Part shown: positions 11,339-23,121 of the stretch, piece by piece | Numbering within the stretch: position 1 is the first letter of the stretch | Layout of the letters: each line of letters starts with the position of its first letter | Source: Lucinisca nassula | Taxonomy: Eukaryota > Mollusca > Bivalvia > Lucinida > Lucinidae | Direction of reading: 5' to 3' | Length of the DNA stretch: 64,000 nt | Assembly: GCA_963580285.1 (NCBI GenBank) | Contig: OY757026.1 | Coordinates: 83,798,651-83,862,650, forward strand | Notes under the pieces: generated by a model | The model's input: only the letters and a program-made list of their open reading frames with translations | Database searches by the model: none | What the model was told of the DNA's origin: nothing | Position numbers and translations under genes: made by a program

Positions 11339-12286
11339 CAGAGCCCACCCCTTAACCATATATATTCTTGTTCCTTATGATAAGACGCAAACAGTGACAC
11401 CAGCATGGGGGTCCCCCGGGGTTCCACGGGCCATGCCCTACCCCTTCATTAAAATCCATATATCTCAGAAACCGTTCAGATCCCCACCCCTAAACCATAT
11501 ATATTCTTGTTCCTGATGATAAGACTCCACTTAATAATAGGCCATATATCTCAGAAACCATTCAAATCCCCATCCTATAATCACATATATTCTTGTTCAT
11601 TGTTATTAGACACATTCAGTCAACCCTGTCTTGGGGGTCCGCAGGGGCCATTTCTCTCCCTTCCACTTCATAAAAGGGCCTCATATCTCAGAAACCGTTC
11701 AGATCCCCACCATTTAACCATATATATTCTTGATCTTTATGATAAGACATATTCAGTGACAACAATCTTTGGCTTTTCTGGGATCTGCCATGCCCGAATC
11801 CCTCCATTGCTTAAAAGGCCTTACGTCTCAGGAACCATACATATCCCCACCGCTAAACCATATATGTCTCTGTTCCTTTTTATAAGACCCATTTAGTGAC
11901 ACCAATCAGGGCTCCATTGGGCAGTGCCCACCTGAGCTCTGGTTTATGAAATTTGGCTCTTTGGTTTGTTTGCTATGGCAAGTTAAGAGTTTCCATTGAC
12001 TTATAATGGGGAAAATTGAAAAATGACATTAATGCCTCTCAAGATATTTTGTCAAACTTTCATAGAAATGTTCCTTTAATAATGTTCTTTTTGGCCTATT
12101 GCCACAGGTGGGAAATTGTCAACTGTCATCTGTTGTCTTGAAGCGACATCAGACCTCTCAAGCCACTAGTCTGATTGGGTCGAAATTTTGGGAGACTTTA
12201 TAATCAATAAATTAAAACCATACATGGCTGTCAGTGGGCAGTGCCTGCCTGAGCTCTGGTGAGCATCGTGGCCCATGGGCCTCTTG
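11339..12286 (+). repeat. Element H, copy 1, right part
   Basis: Picks up at AGAGCCCACCCCTTAACC, continues the 146-bp-type units (ATATATTCTTGTTCCTTATG repeated), then GAGCTCTGGTGAGCATCG and the terminal GGCCCATGGGCCTCTTGTT. The GAGCTCTGGTGAGC near the end is an inverted match to GCTCACCAGAGC at the start of H. The open frame at 11507-11896 comes from the tandem units. Confidence 0.75.
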
Positions 12287-12482
12287 TTCTTATTTCTGCT
12301 CAAAATATAGATTGTGGGCACTCGTTAGAACCACCTCATCGATGGGGTTCTAACGAGTACCCACAATCTACATTTTAGAGCAGAAATAAGAAAAATAAGA
12401 TATACCCCCGGAAATCCCAGTTTTACTATATAAAAGTGGGGTTCAAGGTGGTCAAAATTATATAGGCGTGTTTTCGTGATGC
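12287..12482 (-). mobile_element. Family A MITE, left end replaced by element H
   Basis: Begins inside the left hairpin arm (CTTATTTCTGCTCAAAATAT) exactly where H ends, and runs to ATAGGCGTGTTTTCGTGATG. This is consistent with H having inserted into, or recombined with, the MITE. 12483-12598 is unassigned. Confidence 0.8.
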
Positions 12483-14924
12483 GTGTCGTTAGCCCCCAAC
12501 GCAATGTTCTTAATTTTACTGTGTTGTTACGAAAGCTGTTCAAACGCAAGCAGAACTTTAAATTATGATATTGACGTCAAAGACGCCGATATCACGTTTT
12601 TAGCTCACCAGAGCTGAAGGCTCCGGGGGAGCTTATAGGATAGGCAGTTGTCCGTCGTCGTCTGCGGCCTCAGCGTCGTCTGCGTCTGCGTCTGCGTCAA
12701 CACTTTCAAACGACATCTCCTCTGAAGCCACTGGGGCGATTGGGCCCAAATTTTATCTGTAGCATTCTTGGGCTGGGGGATTGAACGTTTGTGTTTTTTG
12801 TGAAAATCGGCTATTTGTGTTTTTTTTTTTGAAAATCGGCTCATTAGTTTGGTTGCTATGGCAACTTAGAGTTTCCATAGACTTATAATGGGGAAAATTG
12901 AAAAATGGCATTTACTGCCAAACCTCTGCAGATATTTGGATAAAACTTTCATAGAAATGTTCCTTAGGCAATCTACTATCTGCCATATGATTTAGGCCTA
13001 CTGCTCATTTTCATTGGTTGCCATGGAAACCAAAATGCAAAAAATAGAAAAAAAATACTTAAAAAATCATCTCCTCAGAAACCATATGCTCTAGGAGGCA
13101 GAGACTTTATGAAAATATTCACCATATATGCCTTTACACGTTTTGTGTTTTTTATGAAATTTGGCCTTTTAGTTTTGTTGCTATGGCAACTTAGAGTTTC
13201 CATTGACTTATAATGGGGAACACTGAAAAATGGCATTTACTGCAAAGTCGTTGCAGATATTTTGACAAAACTTACATAGACATGTTCCTTGAGTAAACTT
13301 CTCTTAGCCATATGCTTTTATGTCCACCTCGGGGTCCCCTAGGTTGTGCCGGGGCAATGCCTCGCCCCTCCACTTCATAAAATGCCTTATTTCTCAGAAA
13401 CCTTACAGATCCCCTTCCCTAAACCATATATATTTTTGTTCCTTATGATAAGACGCATTAAGTGACACCAACCTGGGGGTCCCCCGGGATGTGCCGGGGA
13501 CATGCCCCGACCACTCCAGTTCATAAAAGGCCATTTATCTCAGAAACCATTCAGATCCCCACCCCAAACCATATATATTCTTGTTCCTTATGATAAGACG
13601 CATATAGTGACACCAACCTGTAGGTCCCCAGGGATGTGCTGGGGACATGCCCCACCCCCTCCACTTCATAAAATGCCATTTATCTCAGAAACCATTGAGA
13701 TCCCCACCCCTAAACCATATATATTCTTGTTCCTTATGATAAGACGCATTAAGTGACACCAACCTGTGGATCCCGCGGGATTTGCCGGGGACATGCCCCA
13801 CCCCCTCCACTTCAAAAAATGTAATTTATCTCAGAAACCATTGAGATCCCCACCCCTAAACCATATATATTCTCATTCCTTATGATAAGTTGCATTCAGT
13901 GACACCAACTTGGGGGTCCCAGGGATGTGCCGGGGCCATGCCCAACCCCCCCCCCCCCACTTCATAAAAGGCCAAATATTCCATAAACCTTACAGATTCC
14001 CACCCCTAAACCTTATTTATTCTTGTTCCTTATGATAAGACACATCCAGTGACACCACTCTAGGGGTCACCCGGGGTGCGCCCGGGCCATGTTCCACACC
14101 TCGACTTCACAAAAGACCATATAGCTGAGAAACTGTTCTGAGCCGCACCCCTAAACCAAATATATTCTTGTTCCTAATGATAAGATGCAATCAGTGACAC
14201 CAGCATGCGGGTCCCCCGGGGTGCCATGGGCCATACCCCACCCCTTTATTAAAATCTATATATCTCAGAAACCGTTCAGATCCCCGCCCCTTAACCATTA
14301 TATTCTTGTTCCTTATGATAAGACTCTACTTCATAATAGACCATATATCTCAGAAACAATTCAAATCCACACCCCATAATCACATATATTCTTGTTCATT
14401 GTTATTAGACACATTCAGTTACCCGGTTTGGGGGGTCCGCAGGGGACATTTCTTTCTCTGCCACTTCATAAAAGGGCCTCATGTCTCAGAAACCATTCAG
14501 ATCCCCACCGTTTAACCATATATACTCTTGGTCCTTATGATAAGACATATTCGGTGACAACAATCTTGGGGTTTTCTGGGATCTGCCATGCCTGAATCCC
14601 TACATTGCTTAAAAGGTCTTACATCTCAGAAGCACAAATATCCCCACTGCTAAACCATTCATATATATGTCTCTGTTCCTTTTGATAAGATGCATTTAGT
14701 GACACCAACCAGGGCTCCATTGGGTCCATGCTCCACCATAATTACTTTATAAAACACCTAATATATCAGATACAGTCAACATGGGTGCTCATTTTGGTAT
14801 AGGGTTTGTTTGGGAGACTTTATTATTGATATATTAAAATCATATCATGTTATAATACATGACTGCCATTGGGCAGTGTCCACCTGAGCTCTGGTTTATA
14901 AAATTTGGCACTTTGGTTCGTTTA

Positions 14925-15171
14925 TTTTTTATTTTTATTTTTTTTTTTTTTTTGGTTTTGGTTTTACGGCACTTTCAAGATTATTTCACTCATATCGAGC
15001 CGATAGTTAATCAGAGGTGGGCGAAAACCGGAGTACCCGGAGAAAAACCACCTGACCTTCCGTTGCAGAACTTGGCGTCTCACATGTGACCCGAGCGAGG
15101 CTCGAACCACAGCGGTGAGAGAACTAATGATCAAGAGTCAGCGCTCTTAACCACTAGGCCACGGAGGCCCG
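14925..15171 (-). mobile_element. tRNA-derived SINE K
   Basis: On the - strand the head GGCCTCCGTGGCCTAGTGG TTAAGAGCGCTGACTCTTG resembles a tRNA-Leu/Ser head, with GTGGTTCGAGCC as B box. The body includes GAAGGTCAGGTGGTTTTTC and it ends AAAGTGCCGTAAAACC plus poly(A) (the T run at 14925-14955). Flanked by TTTGGTTCGTTTA at 14912 and 15172. Confidence 0.8.
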
Positions 15172-15184
15172 TTTGGTTCGTTTA

Positions 15185-15337
15185 GAAGCCTCCGTGGTGT
15201 AATGGGTAACCCTCCTCGCCTTGTAAACCAGGGATCACAGGATGGATCCCGGGCTTCTCCAGACTTTCGGATGAGTCTTTAAACGAGGTCTGTATGACCT
15301 TAGCTCTTGGTGGGACCTAAAACTCAAACACTCACTC
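15185..15337 (+). mobile_element. SINE J, forward
   Basis: GAAGCCTCCGTGGTGTAATG head, GATCCCGGGCTTCTCC as B-box region, AAGACTCATC-type body seen as CGGATGAGTCTTTAAACGAG, and end GACCTAAAACTCAAACACTC. It sits immediately after the duplication left by SINE K, and a third near-copy of that site (TTTGGTTTGTTT, 15338) follows it. Confidence 0.8.
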
Positions 15338-15659
15338 TTTGGTTTGTTTGCTATGGCAAGTTAAGAGTTTCCATTGACTAGGGAAAATTGAAAATGACAT
15401 AAATGCTTTTCAAGATATTTTGTCACACTTTCATAGAAATGTTCCTGTTGACCTATTTGTTGCCACAGGTGGGAAATTGTTAATTTCATCTGTTGTCCTG
15501 TAACAACACATTCAAGCGACATCAGAATCTGATTGGGTCCAAATTTTATCTGTAGCATCCTTGGGCACAGGGCTTCCATGGTTAATAAAAATACATTGCT
15601 GCCAGTGGGTAGTGGCCCCCTGAGATCTGGTGAGCATTGTGGCCCATGGGCCTCTTGTT

Positions 15660-16269
15660 TATTCGTGTATGCGATAGTTACAGTGTTTAACTGCAATTAA
15701 AGGGATGTCTTTTGAGCCTACAGGCATGCTGATATAAAACGGTAATTTAAATACGCATGCTAGCAAAGAAAAATAAAACCTCGGTACGTCTACGTTGCGG
15801 TATTAAGATGACGACAAAGTCCCTACTTTTGTCAGCACTAACGACCAACTGAACATGCCATTTTAAAAATCATTTTGGTTATCTGTACTACAAGTACATG
15901 TAATACTGTGATTTATCCTTAATTGATTTGGATCAATGCTCGCCAGAAGCTTCATTTCAAGATGAGAGAGCGCGCGCGAGAGAGAGAGGTCAAATTGATG
16001 ACGTCAGCAGAAGATGACTCATTCCAGGATGAACGTTTCGGCGTTTTTCTTTCATTTTTTTCATTCAGCCGGGTTCTCGAACTAATGATTCAGTATGGTT
16101 TTGACGTTTTTGGACGCTCACACTAGCAAGTTTGTATGACGGGTGCCGGAAAACGACGTATTGCTATATTGGCTATGGTGCATGGCAAATCTTTTAATTG
16201 ATTACAGGGTCTTAATCCCAAACGTTTGTCCTATATCTTTGAATGGTTCAGATAAATTATAAAATCTAG
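15660..16269. other. No gene recognised
   Basis: Low-copy-looking sequence. It contains one TGACGTCA palindrome near 15999 (a CRE-like octamer, probably chance) and a GA/CG-rich stretch at 15965-15988. The 67-residue open frame across it has no recognisable features. Confidence 0.5.
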
Positions 16270-16483
16270 TACAGCAAAAATCCTATATTAAGTCCATCTT
16301 TGAAACTGTTCAAAAGTGGTCTTTAAGACCACTTTTGAACAGTTCCAAAGATGGTCTCTTTATAGGTGATAAAAAGTATAGAACACGCAAGAAAGAATAA
16401 CTGAAACCTTCTAAATAAGATTTAAAAGCAGATCTCGTCTTAAATTTAGGTGGTCTTAACAGCGGAATTTTAATGTACATGTA
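16270..16483 (+). mobile_element. Family F MITE
   Basis: Left end TACAGCAAAAATCCTATATT, perfect hairpin AAGTGGTCTTTAAGACCACTT near 16314, and right end CGGAATTTTAATGTACATG. The unpaired middle includes AATAACTGAAACCTTCTAAA, the block also seen in the copy at 56480. Confidence 0.8.
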
Positions 16484-16548
16484 AAGACGCCACCTTGAAA
16501 AGTGTTGCTGAACCTATTTTTCATAGTATGTATAAAAGTGGGGTTTAG

Positions 16549-16846
16549 CATTACGCAAACACGCCTATAAAAATACTTTGCCACTTTTGTCGCCGAAAAC
16601 ATTAAAATTTTAAGATGAAAAATTGTGATATTTTTCTTATTTCTGCTCAAAAGATAGATTGTGGCACTTGTTAGAACCGCCTCATTGTGGCACTCGTTTG
16701 AACGTCCTCAATGAGGCGGTTCTAACGAGTACCCACAATCTATATTTTAGAGCAGCAATAAGAAAAATAAGGTATACCCCCGGCGACCCCAGTTTTACTA
16801 TATAAAAGTGGGGTTCAAGGGGGTCAAAATACATGATTTCGTGATG
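16549..16846 (-). mobile_element. Family A foldback MITE, complete
   Basis: CATTACGCAAACACGCCTAT to TTTCGTGATG. The left core arm is partly duplicated (GTGGCACTTGTTAGAACCGC then GTGGCACTCGTTTGAACG), breaking the usual perfect palindrome. Confidence 0.85.
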
Positions 16847-16950
16847 CTTCCATTATGTCACAATGCGCATTACATTTTTCATAGACTACAGGTTCGAGAG
16901 TTCAAGATTGTCCTTTGACTGGTTGATAATTTTAGGCATAGCAATGCATT

Positions 16951-17077
16951 TTTTTTTTTTGTTTTAGTTTTACGGCCCTTTCAAAATGATTTCACTCATT
17001 TCGAGCCGATCGTTAATCAGAGGTGGGCGAAAACCGGCGTATCCGGAGAAAAAGCACCTGACCTTCCGTTGCAGAAC
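16951..17077 (-). mobile_element. SINE K, 5'-truncated
   Basis: Only the 3' part (T run, TTTTACGGCCCTTTC, GGTGGGCGAAAACCGGCG) is present. It is flanked by the 15-bp duplication GCATAGCAATRCATT at 16937 and 17078. A truncated copy with a clean duplication indicates target-primed reverse transcription that stopped early. Confidence 0.8.
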
Positions 17078-17120
17078 GCATAGCAATACATTGCTTTTAT
17101 TTATTTTTTTTTTTTTTTTG

Positions 17121-17316
17121 TTCTGTTAATTTGAGGTTTAACATCCCAGTCAACAGTGTATAGGTCATTATGGAAAAGTTCGGACTCACACCGCTTTGCC
17201 TGGGCAGGCTTAGATCCTCTAAGCAGTTTACCAGAACTCTTATGCAGTCGGTTTCAGCTATGCGGGGAAGCATCATGCAGCTCATCTATTTCTTCAAGCC
17301 CCGATGGGCGGGGCAG
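17121..17316 (-). repeat. Short interspersed repeat D, reverse, internally deleted
   Basis: TTTGAGGTTTAACATCCCAG, CTGGGCAGGCTTAGATCCTC, then GGAAGCATCATGCAG and CAAGCCCCGATGGGCGGGG. The middle (the GAAATGACATCTCAAGCC block) is missing. Confidence 0.7.
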
Positions 17317-17680
17317 TACATTGTACGAGAATTATTGTATATTTTTTACCCTCTGTTTCTTCAGTATGATAAATTGCAAAACTGCAGAGTCTTGGCATCC
17401 ATATGCAACAGTTTGCGACAATTGGTGAAAAAAAGAGTCGAAGTCTGGTACAAAATTGCATAAAATGTCAATATATTTTCACAAGACCGAAGTGTTTTAC
17501 CACACTCTGTCAGACGGTTTACCACGGATATTAAACCGCTTTTGAAACTAATTCTCAAGTGCATTATCAATTCGGATCATATGTATTGACTTGAACTTGA
17601 TTGGCAAGGTTTTCATTTGTTTGAGAAAATGAACTTCTATTATGGAAATGCAACGGGGAGCAAGTACAGAAAATAATATA
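17317..17680. other. No gene recognised
   Basis: AT-rich sequence. Overlapping open frames of 69-97 residues continue out of the adjacent D repeat and show no domain, signal peptide or splice context worth reporting. Confidence 0.5.
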
Positions 17681-17892
17681 GTAAACTTCCTCTATTAAGA
17701 CCACCATGGGACTGTTCAAAAGTGGTCTTTAAGACCACTTTTGAACGGTTCCAAAGGTGGTCGCTGACAAGAGGACATTGTGTGCAGGACATGCGAAGAA
17801 AAAATAACTGCACTCTTCTAAATAAGCTTTTTAAAGCAGAATTAGTTCTAATTTTAGGTGGTCTAAATAGCGGAAGATTACTTTAATTCATT
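17681..17892 (+). mobile_element. Family F MITE
   Basis: TAGTAAACTTCCTCTATTAAG at the left, hairpin AAGTGGTCTTTAAGACCACTT near 17720, then AATAAGCTTTTTAAAGCAGA and right end GCGGAAGATTACTTTA. Confidence 0.75.
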
Positions 17893-18050
17893 GATTGTGC
17901 ACACCGGTCAATATATAAACTAGAAAATTATGTCTGAAATTCAAAAGCTGATATGATGAGACTATTTTCTAGGGGGCAATATTGGGATTGCACACTAGAT
18001 GTCTACAAAGAATTTCAGATTTATTTGTTGTCATAATTAGTTTTATCATA

Positions 18051-18308
18051 TGAGCCCCGCCAAGCGAATTTGTGTCTTCAAGCATTCTGTCATGACAAAT
18101 TTTAACTGCGCATGCCCAGCCATTCAGAGGGACCAGGGATATGGCTTTCTGTCTGAAAGTGCCTCTTGATTAACTGCTTGTATGAGCGAGCAGCGAAGGT
18201 TCTGGCGAGACTGCGCTTCTGGTGAGACTGCGCGGATGCGCAGGCTCGCCTGAACCTTCGCTGCTCACATAGGCGATAAGTACCAAAATCGCTTGACGGG
18301 GCCCATAT
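18051..18308 (+). mobile_element. Family C MITE
   Basis: TGAGCCCCGCCAAGCGAATT at the left and AAATCGCTTGACGGGGCCCA at the right are terminal inverted repeats. An inner inverted pair is GAGCGAGCAGCGAAGGTTC versus GAACCTTCGCTGCTC. This copy carries a short internal duplication (CTTCTGG.GAGACTGCGC) near 18203-18228 that the other two lack. 17893-18050 is unassigned. Confidence 0.85.
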
Positions 18309-18404
18309 GACGTCGCTTTTAAGAATGTAATAACGCCATGTTATAAATTCGATAATCCACATGCAAATTAGATAGATACGTTTCGTAACGTTACATGTAC
18401 AACG

Positions 18405-18694
18405 CTAGCCCCCGCCCATAGGGGCTTGAAGATATATATGGGCTTCATGATGCTTCCACGCAGAGCTGAATCCGGCCCGCACACTAGTACTGGTAAACCG
18501 CTTAGAGGACCTAAGCCTGTCCAGGAACCGCGGTGCGATAAACCCTATTGGTTTCATTGGGCGACAGGGCTTGAGATGTCATTTCATCTCAATGTCGGGT
18601 AAAAGTCCCACAAAATTGGAAGCAACGTCTCCAAAATGACCCTTACAGTGTTGACGGGGACGTTAAACCTCAAATCAATCAAACAAACAAACAT
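18405..18694 (+). repeat. Short interspersed repeat D, full length
   Basis: Includes the CCCCCGCCCATAGGGGCTTG leader, GCTTCCACGCAGAGCTG, and ends GACGTTAAACCTCAAATC with (AATC)(AAAC) tail. It lacks a short block after CCGCGGTGCG that other copies have. Confidence 0.8.
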
Positions 18695-19187
18695 GTACAA
18701 CGAACGTCCTTAACGACGTCGCGTTTACTAATGGCGGAATATTGACATTTTAGTAAAACAATTATGAATAAAATGCATTTTAAATGTCATATGATACATA
18801 GAATCTTGCAATATTGAATGTATTAAAGTCGCTGAGGAAAAGGCATAAAATGCTCGGCAAAGCATTTTATCTCTTTTATTCAAATCGTTTAATAAATCCA
18901 ATAAAACATGAACTCTCGTGTAAGATCCTCTATGTCAGAGTATGTCTAATTTCCAAGGGAGGTGAATATTTAAGAAACTTTTTGCTTCTCTTATCTACGC
19001 AATATTCAAACATTTACGGTTGTAATAACATATCTATAAGCTGAAATTACGACTTTCATACATCTTGAAGTCACATGCTTCAGACGAACAGTTTTGATAT
19101 TTCTTTCTTAATTGCTGTTCAAATTGCTGTGGGTGATCGTTAGAACCGTCTCTATGGCGGCAGTTAAAACACCATGCAGGCGATTCA
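18695..19187. other. No gene recognised
   Basis: AT-rich, with a relic of the family A/B core near 19132-19160 (GGTGATCGTTAGAACCGTCT). The 76-residue frame at 18814 is unsupported. Confidence 0.5.
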
Positions 19188-19672
19188 AAGTAGAAGTAAA
19201 ACAAAGATCAGGAATCGATGCAATTAACTTACTCCACCCATCAAAGACACCAAAGGGAAAGAAACACAAACATTAAGCGACCAGACCATAATGGAAACCT
19301 AAACAAAGGAAGGCCATAAGGAGAGTTACTTTCCCACAAAATGGTCATATGGCCATCCAAAATAAAGACACAAATGATACACACAGTAAGTAACAAACAA
19401 CAGCATAAATAAATCGCCACAGAAGAACCGCCTTGGTACGGTCAGTGGAAAGATTTCCACTGGTGGGGTGGGGGGGGGGGGCTTTAATCGATTTTACGTG
19501 GCCACAATCCTCGCCCCTTACTTCCGTCGCGATTTAGACAAATAATTTGTTCAGTCCGCATGAAGGCCTCCTAACTCATCAGTGCAACATCTCCGTGAAC
19601 ACAAATAATCAAAGTATCACAGAGGTGAGACAAGGGTGAGGATTCATCGGGGCTCATCTGGAAACGGGGGTT
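19188..19672 (-). mobile_element. PLE 3' untranslated fragment
   Basis: Starts with the element's 3' terminus as seen on the + strand (AGTAGAAGTAAAACAAAGATC AGGAATCGATG), then GACACCAAAGGGAAAGAAAC, GGTCAGTGGAAAGATTTCC and CTTCCGTCGCGATTTAGAC. It is truncated before the RT. Confidence 0.8.
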
Positions 19673-19689
19673 CGTTTGCGAGACTTTAT

Positions 19690-20085
19690 ACGTACATCAT
19701 CATAGTGCAGATTATAAGAATCTTATATGGGCGTGAGGGTTGGATTGAAAAAAACAACCCGTCCCGAGGGTCACTGTCCGGCATCACGAGGCTTGCCAAG
19801 TGATGCCGGACAGTGATCCCGATAGACGGATTTTTCTATCCTCCCCTCACACCCATATTGGATTCTTTTTCTTGCATACCTTCCATTTCTTAGCGCGGAT
19901 GTTTAATGCTGCAGTCACTTCGGTTACCTACGTCCGCCATATTGTGTTGACACTGCAGGAATGTTTAGTGACGTCACGTAACGTGCCCTGACGTCAATCT
20001 TAACGACGGCGCATACGAGGTCGTAATCAACCAGTGCATTTATATTCGATTTTGGGTCGGAACACCAGGGTCAGAACATAAATAT
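19690..20085 (+). repeat. Family E element
   Basis: Begins near AGATTATAAGAATCTTATAT, itself a small palindrome, then GTGAGGGTTGGATTG and the hairpin CACTGTCCGGCATCACGAGG / TTGCCAAGTGATGCCGGACAG. It ends around CGATTTTGGGTCGGAACACC. Not coding. Confidence 0.75.
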
Positions 20086-20425
20086 GATAAATCTCTACTA
20101 TGATCATATTGGTTCTAATTGATTGCACTCTCATAATCCCTTATTACATAACTCTACTACTCCCAGTTATCTTTGATCTGTCAGAAAGTATCTTGGCAGC
20201 TGGAGTTACATAATTCAACATAACTGATGTCTATAAATATTACTGATAGGCCCAGCAGACATTAACAGGTGTTCCAGTGTTGCAACAGAAATCCTCTGAT
20301 CATGGTCTGCATAACTACTTTTTTGGACCTCAAAAATATATTCTACCAATCAGAAGTGACAATAATAATACTAATGTGATACTAGAAACAATATATTGTG
20401 TATAAACTACAATTAAATAAATTGC
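20086..20425. other. No gene recognised
   Basis: AT-rich sequence with no repeat shared elsewhere in the window and no convincing open frame. Confidence 0.5.
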
Positions 20426-21040
20426 CATTTTAAGCCAATACATCATTATGGGAAAGTTTTAGACCTCACCTCCGCCGATTTCGCCAGCAAGTCGTATGCC
20501 TCTGCGACAGATAGGAAAGGCTGTGATTATTTGGAGAAAATCGCAAAATCTATATTTTCTTTCACAGACTAAGCCATTCTGACAGGTTCGACACACCCTT
20601 TCAAACCATATATAGAAGTGGTTACTTCTCTTGTACATTACAAGGGCGTCTATGTTTTATTTGCACGATCACTCCATGGAAAATCATTAGCTGTGACACC
20701 ACATCTGATACCGGTATCATTCTTTTTGACGACTGTTTACAGCACATCGCGCTAGTGACTCCCGGTTCCTAGTGAGCCTCATCTAGCCATTCGAATATAA
20801 GATGTGTCGCAATTGCATATCTATTTATAAAGTGCGTCACATGGATTTGAATATTTATTATTTTACCTGACAACCATCGTCAAATTGACTTAGTATGTGC
20901 TCTTATTTCTTTGTTTTGCAATTTTCTCCAAATAATCACAGCCTTTCCTGACTGTCGCAGAGGCATACGACTTGTTGGAGAAATCGGCGGAGGGTGAGGT
21001 CTGAAACTTTCCCAAAGTGATGTATGGGCTAAAATGAGTA
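20426..21040. repeat. Foldback element with roughly 115-bp inverted arms
   Basis: The left arm (20426-20545: CATTTTAAGCCAATACATCA, ACCTCACCTCCGCCGATTTC, GAAAGGCTGTGATTATTTGG) is matched in reverse complement by 20915-21035 (CCAAATAATCACAGCCTTTC, GAAATCGGCGGAGGGTGAGG, GATGTATGGGCTAAAATG). About 370 bp of unrelated sequence separates the arms. Seen once in this window. Confidence 0.75.
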
Positions 21041-21203
21041 TTAAAAGGGAGAAACGAAAAAATCGATGATTCAGATTTTCTGAACGGAGTTTAGTTTGAT
21101 AACTTGTTCTGACGGGCATTTTCAACCATGTAATTGGCCATCCCGAACACTACCTAATACGCACTGGATCGTAAGGAAACGTTTCAGGTACACAGTACAA
21201 CGT

Positions 21204-21500
21204 ATCGGGGCTTGAAGAAATATATGGGCTGCACGATGCTTCCACGCGGAGCTGAATCCGATCCACATACGAGTACTGGTTAACCTCTTAGAGGATCTAA
21301 GCCTGGCAAGACAAAGCGGTGTGCACGAGTCGGGCCGTCAATGCTTAAAAACCCTGTTGGTTTCATTAGGCGACAGGGCTTGAGATGTCATTTCATCTCA
21401 ATGTCGGGTAAAAGTCCCACAAAATTGGAAGCAACGTCTCCAAAATGACATTTACAGTGTTGACGGGGACGTAAGACCTCAAATCAAACAAACATAGAAC
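21204..21500 (+). repeat. Short interspersed repeat D, full length
   Basis: GGGCTTGAAGAAATATATGG leader to GACGTAAGACCTCAAATC plus AAACAAACA tail. The CCCGCACAC block reads CCACATACGAGTACTGG here. Confidence 0.8.
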
Positions 21501-21635
21501 AACGTTTCGAAACGTAGAAAGAACTTGGTGAAACGTACTCATTTCTTTAGACTGCGTGACACTAAGCCGTTGTGTCACGGGGTAATACGTCGTAAACTGT
21601 AGCTAAACGTATAACAAACAAATTGGAAACGAAGT

Positions 21636-22003
21636 ATAATAGAAGTGAAGCAATGATCAGGAATCGATACAATTAACCCACACACCAAAGGGAAGGAAAC
21701 ACAAACATGAAATAACTAGACATTAATGGACACATCATAGTACAAAAGCCAAAATGACAGCTACCTTCTCGCAAAATGATCAATTGGCTATCCAAAACAA
21801 AAAGATATAAGCGATACACACACTCAAAGAAAAATCATAACAAAAATAAACCAACGGTCAGTGGAAAGAATCTCACTGGGAAGGGGCGGGGTAGCGATTG
21901 AGGTACTTAAATCGGTTTTACGCGGCCGTAATCCTCGCCCTTACTTCCGTCGCGATTTTGACAAATAATTTCTTCGGTCAACATTAAGGCCTCTTAAAAC
22001 CTA
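21636..22003 (-). mobile_element. PLE 3' untranslated fragment
   Basis: AATAGAAGTGAAGCAATGATC, then the AAAGGGAAGGAAACACAAAC block with a short internal deletion before it, and CTTCCGTCGCGATTTTGAC at the far side. No RT sequence. Confidence 0.75.
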
Positions 22004-23121
22004 AAAAACGGGGCAAACGTTTGACCAAACGTAGAGATTGGATCGTGGTAAAATCTGTCCCTCAATACATGACAGTGGAGCCATAGTAACTGATATTTTG
22101 AAATATCTTATATCAAATATTTGAAACATCATACTAATATACGGGTCGATGTGTACATGTAATCATGCGCATTGTCATATACATCTTGCAAATACACCGT
22201 ATTGCATTTATGTATAACTTTCCTTTTATATAGTCAAGGAATAGGTTACATCATGTACGTACAAGTGTTTCTTACAAACTGCTAGGGTAGCTGGGGGAGG
22301 CGAAGGTGCTGTGTATTGGCTTACATTTGGACAAGGTCTACTATGCTTTCAGCTGGAAAGGCTGGCTGGGCATGTTGTTTTTTCTTCAGTTTCTAAACTT
22401 TCATTAATTTTATCTTTTTACTCCCCGGTTCTTCCATTATTCGCCTCAAATTTCTCTTCTTATCGTTATTTTTTACTTTTACTTTCTCCCGCCCACACGT
22501 TTTGCCGTGCCGTACATCCCCAACACAATCAATCAAATTCGAATTTGAAAAAAAAATGCATGGATTCTGCAGGAGTCCATCTTGAAAATTCAGGTATGCC
22601 AGATTCAGTTTTGTGTAATATTCTGTTAACTTTATTTTATTTTATTTTTTTTTGCAAAAAGTTTGAACTGTCTGCAAACAGTGAAGGCCCTGATCATCAC
22701 GCTGCGACTGATCTGGACCAGCCCTGTTAACCAATGACCAATTTAGGGCTTCCCATAGAAACATGTATAAACATGTTTGTTTCAAGAATATACAATATTT
22801 CCATTATTAGTGCTATAAATATCGGTTGTGTGCATCTCTCTTCATGACCCTAACGTGCACACACTATCTATGTTTAAAGTAGAGATACGAAAAATGACAC
22901 AAACTGTCCTCAAATTTTTTTTAATATCCATGAAACTTAATATGACAAATATATAGATTGTGTGGTTGGTACTTGTCTGACCAGTAGTTAATTTATTTTT
23001 ATTTTTTGATTTATTTAATTCGTTTGATTATTAACTAAAAATAAAAAAAAGTCGATTTTCTAAAATCTGTTTGCCGCGTATTTAAGCGGTGTACCTTATT
23101 CACGTTTTGTTTTTGATCAAC
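22004..23121. other. No gene recognised
   Basis: Contains the longest non-repeat open frame of the area (22311-22730, 139 residues). It is rich in T-derived residues, has no domain and is interrupted by homopolymers, so I do not call it. A CACACACTATCTATGTTT stretch near 22857 resembles a decayed family A/B hairpin arm. Confidence 0.45.

Larger units (their letters stand above)
12599..15659 (+). repeat. Element H, copy 2, complete apart from SINE insertions
   Basis: Start TAGCTCACCAGAGCTGAAGG, end GAGCATTGTGGCCCATGGG plus CCTCTTGTTT. It contains the GTTGCTATGGCAACTTAGAG blocks, a longer 146-bp tandem array (about 13310-14760) and two SINEs inserted side by side (14925-15337). It serves as the reference for locating element I in copy 1. 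Nothing in it looks coding. Confidence 0.75.

Noticed and set aside
11507..11896. 129-residue open frame
   Set aside because: Translation of the 146-bp tandem units of element H; similar frames recur at 13502 and 14306.
15990..16010. TGACGTCA as a CRE regulatory site
   Set aside because: A single palindromic octamer far from any supported promoter; chance occurrence is likely.
22311..22730. 139-residue open frame
   Set aside because: Phe/Ser/Leu-rich translation of T-rich DNA, with no domain, no homologue within the window and no splice context.
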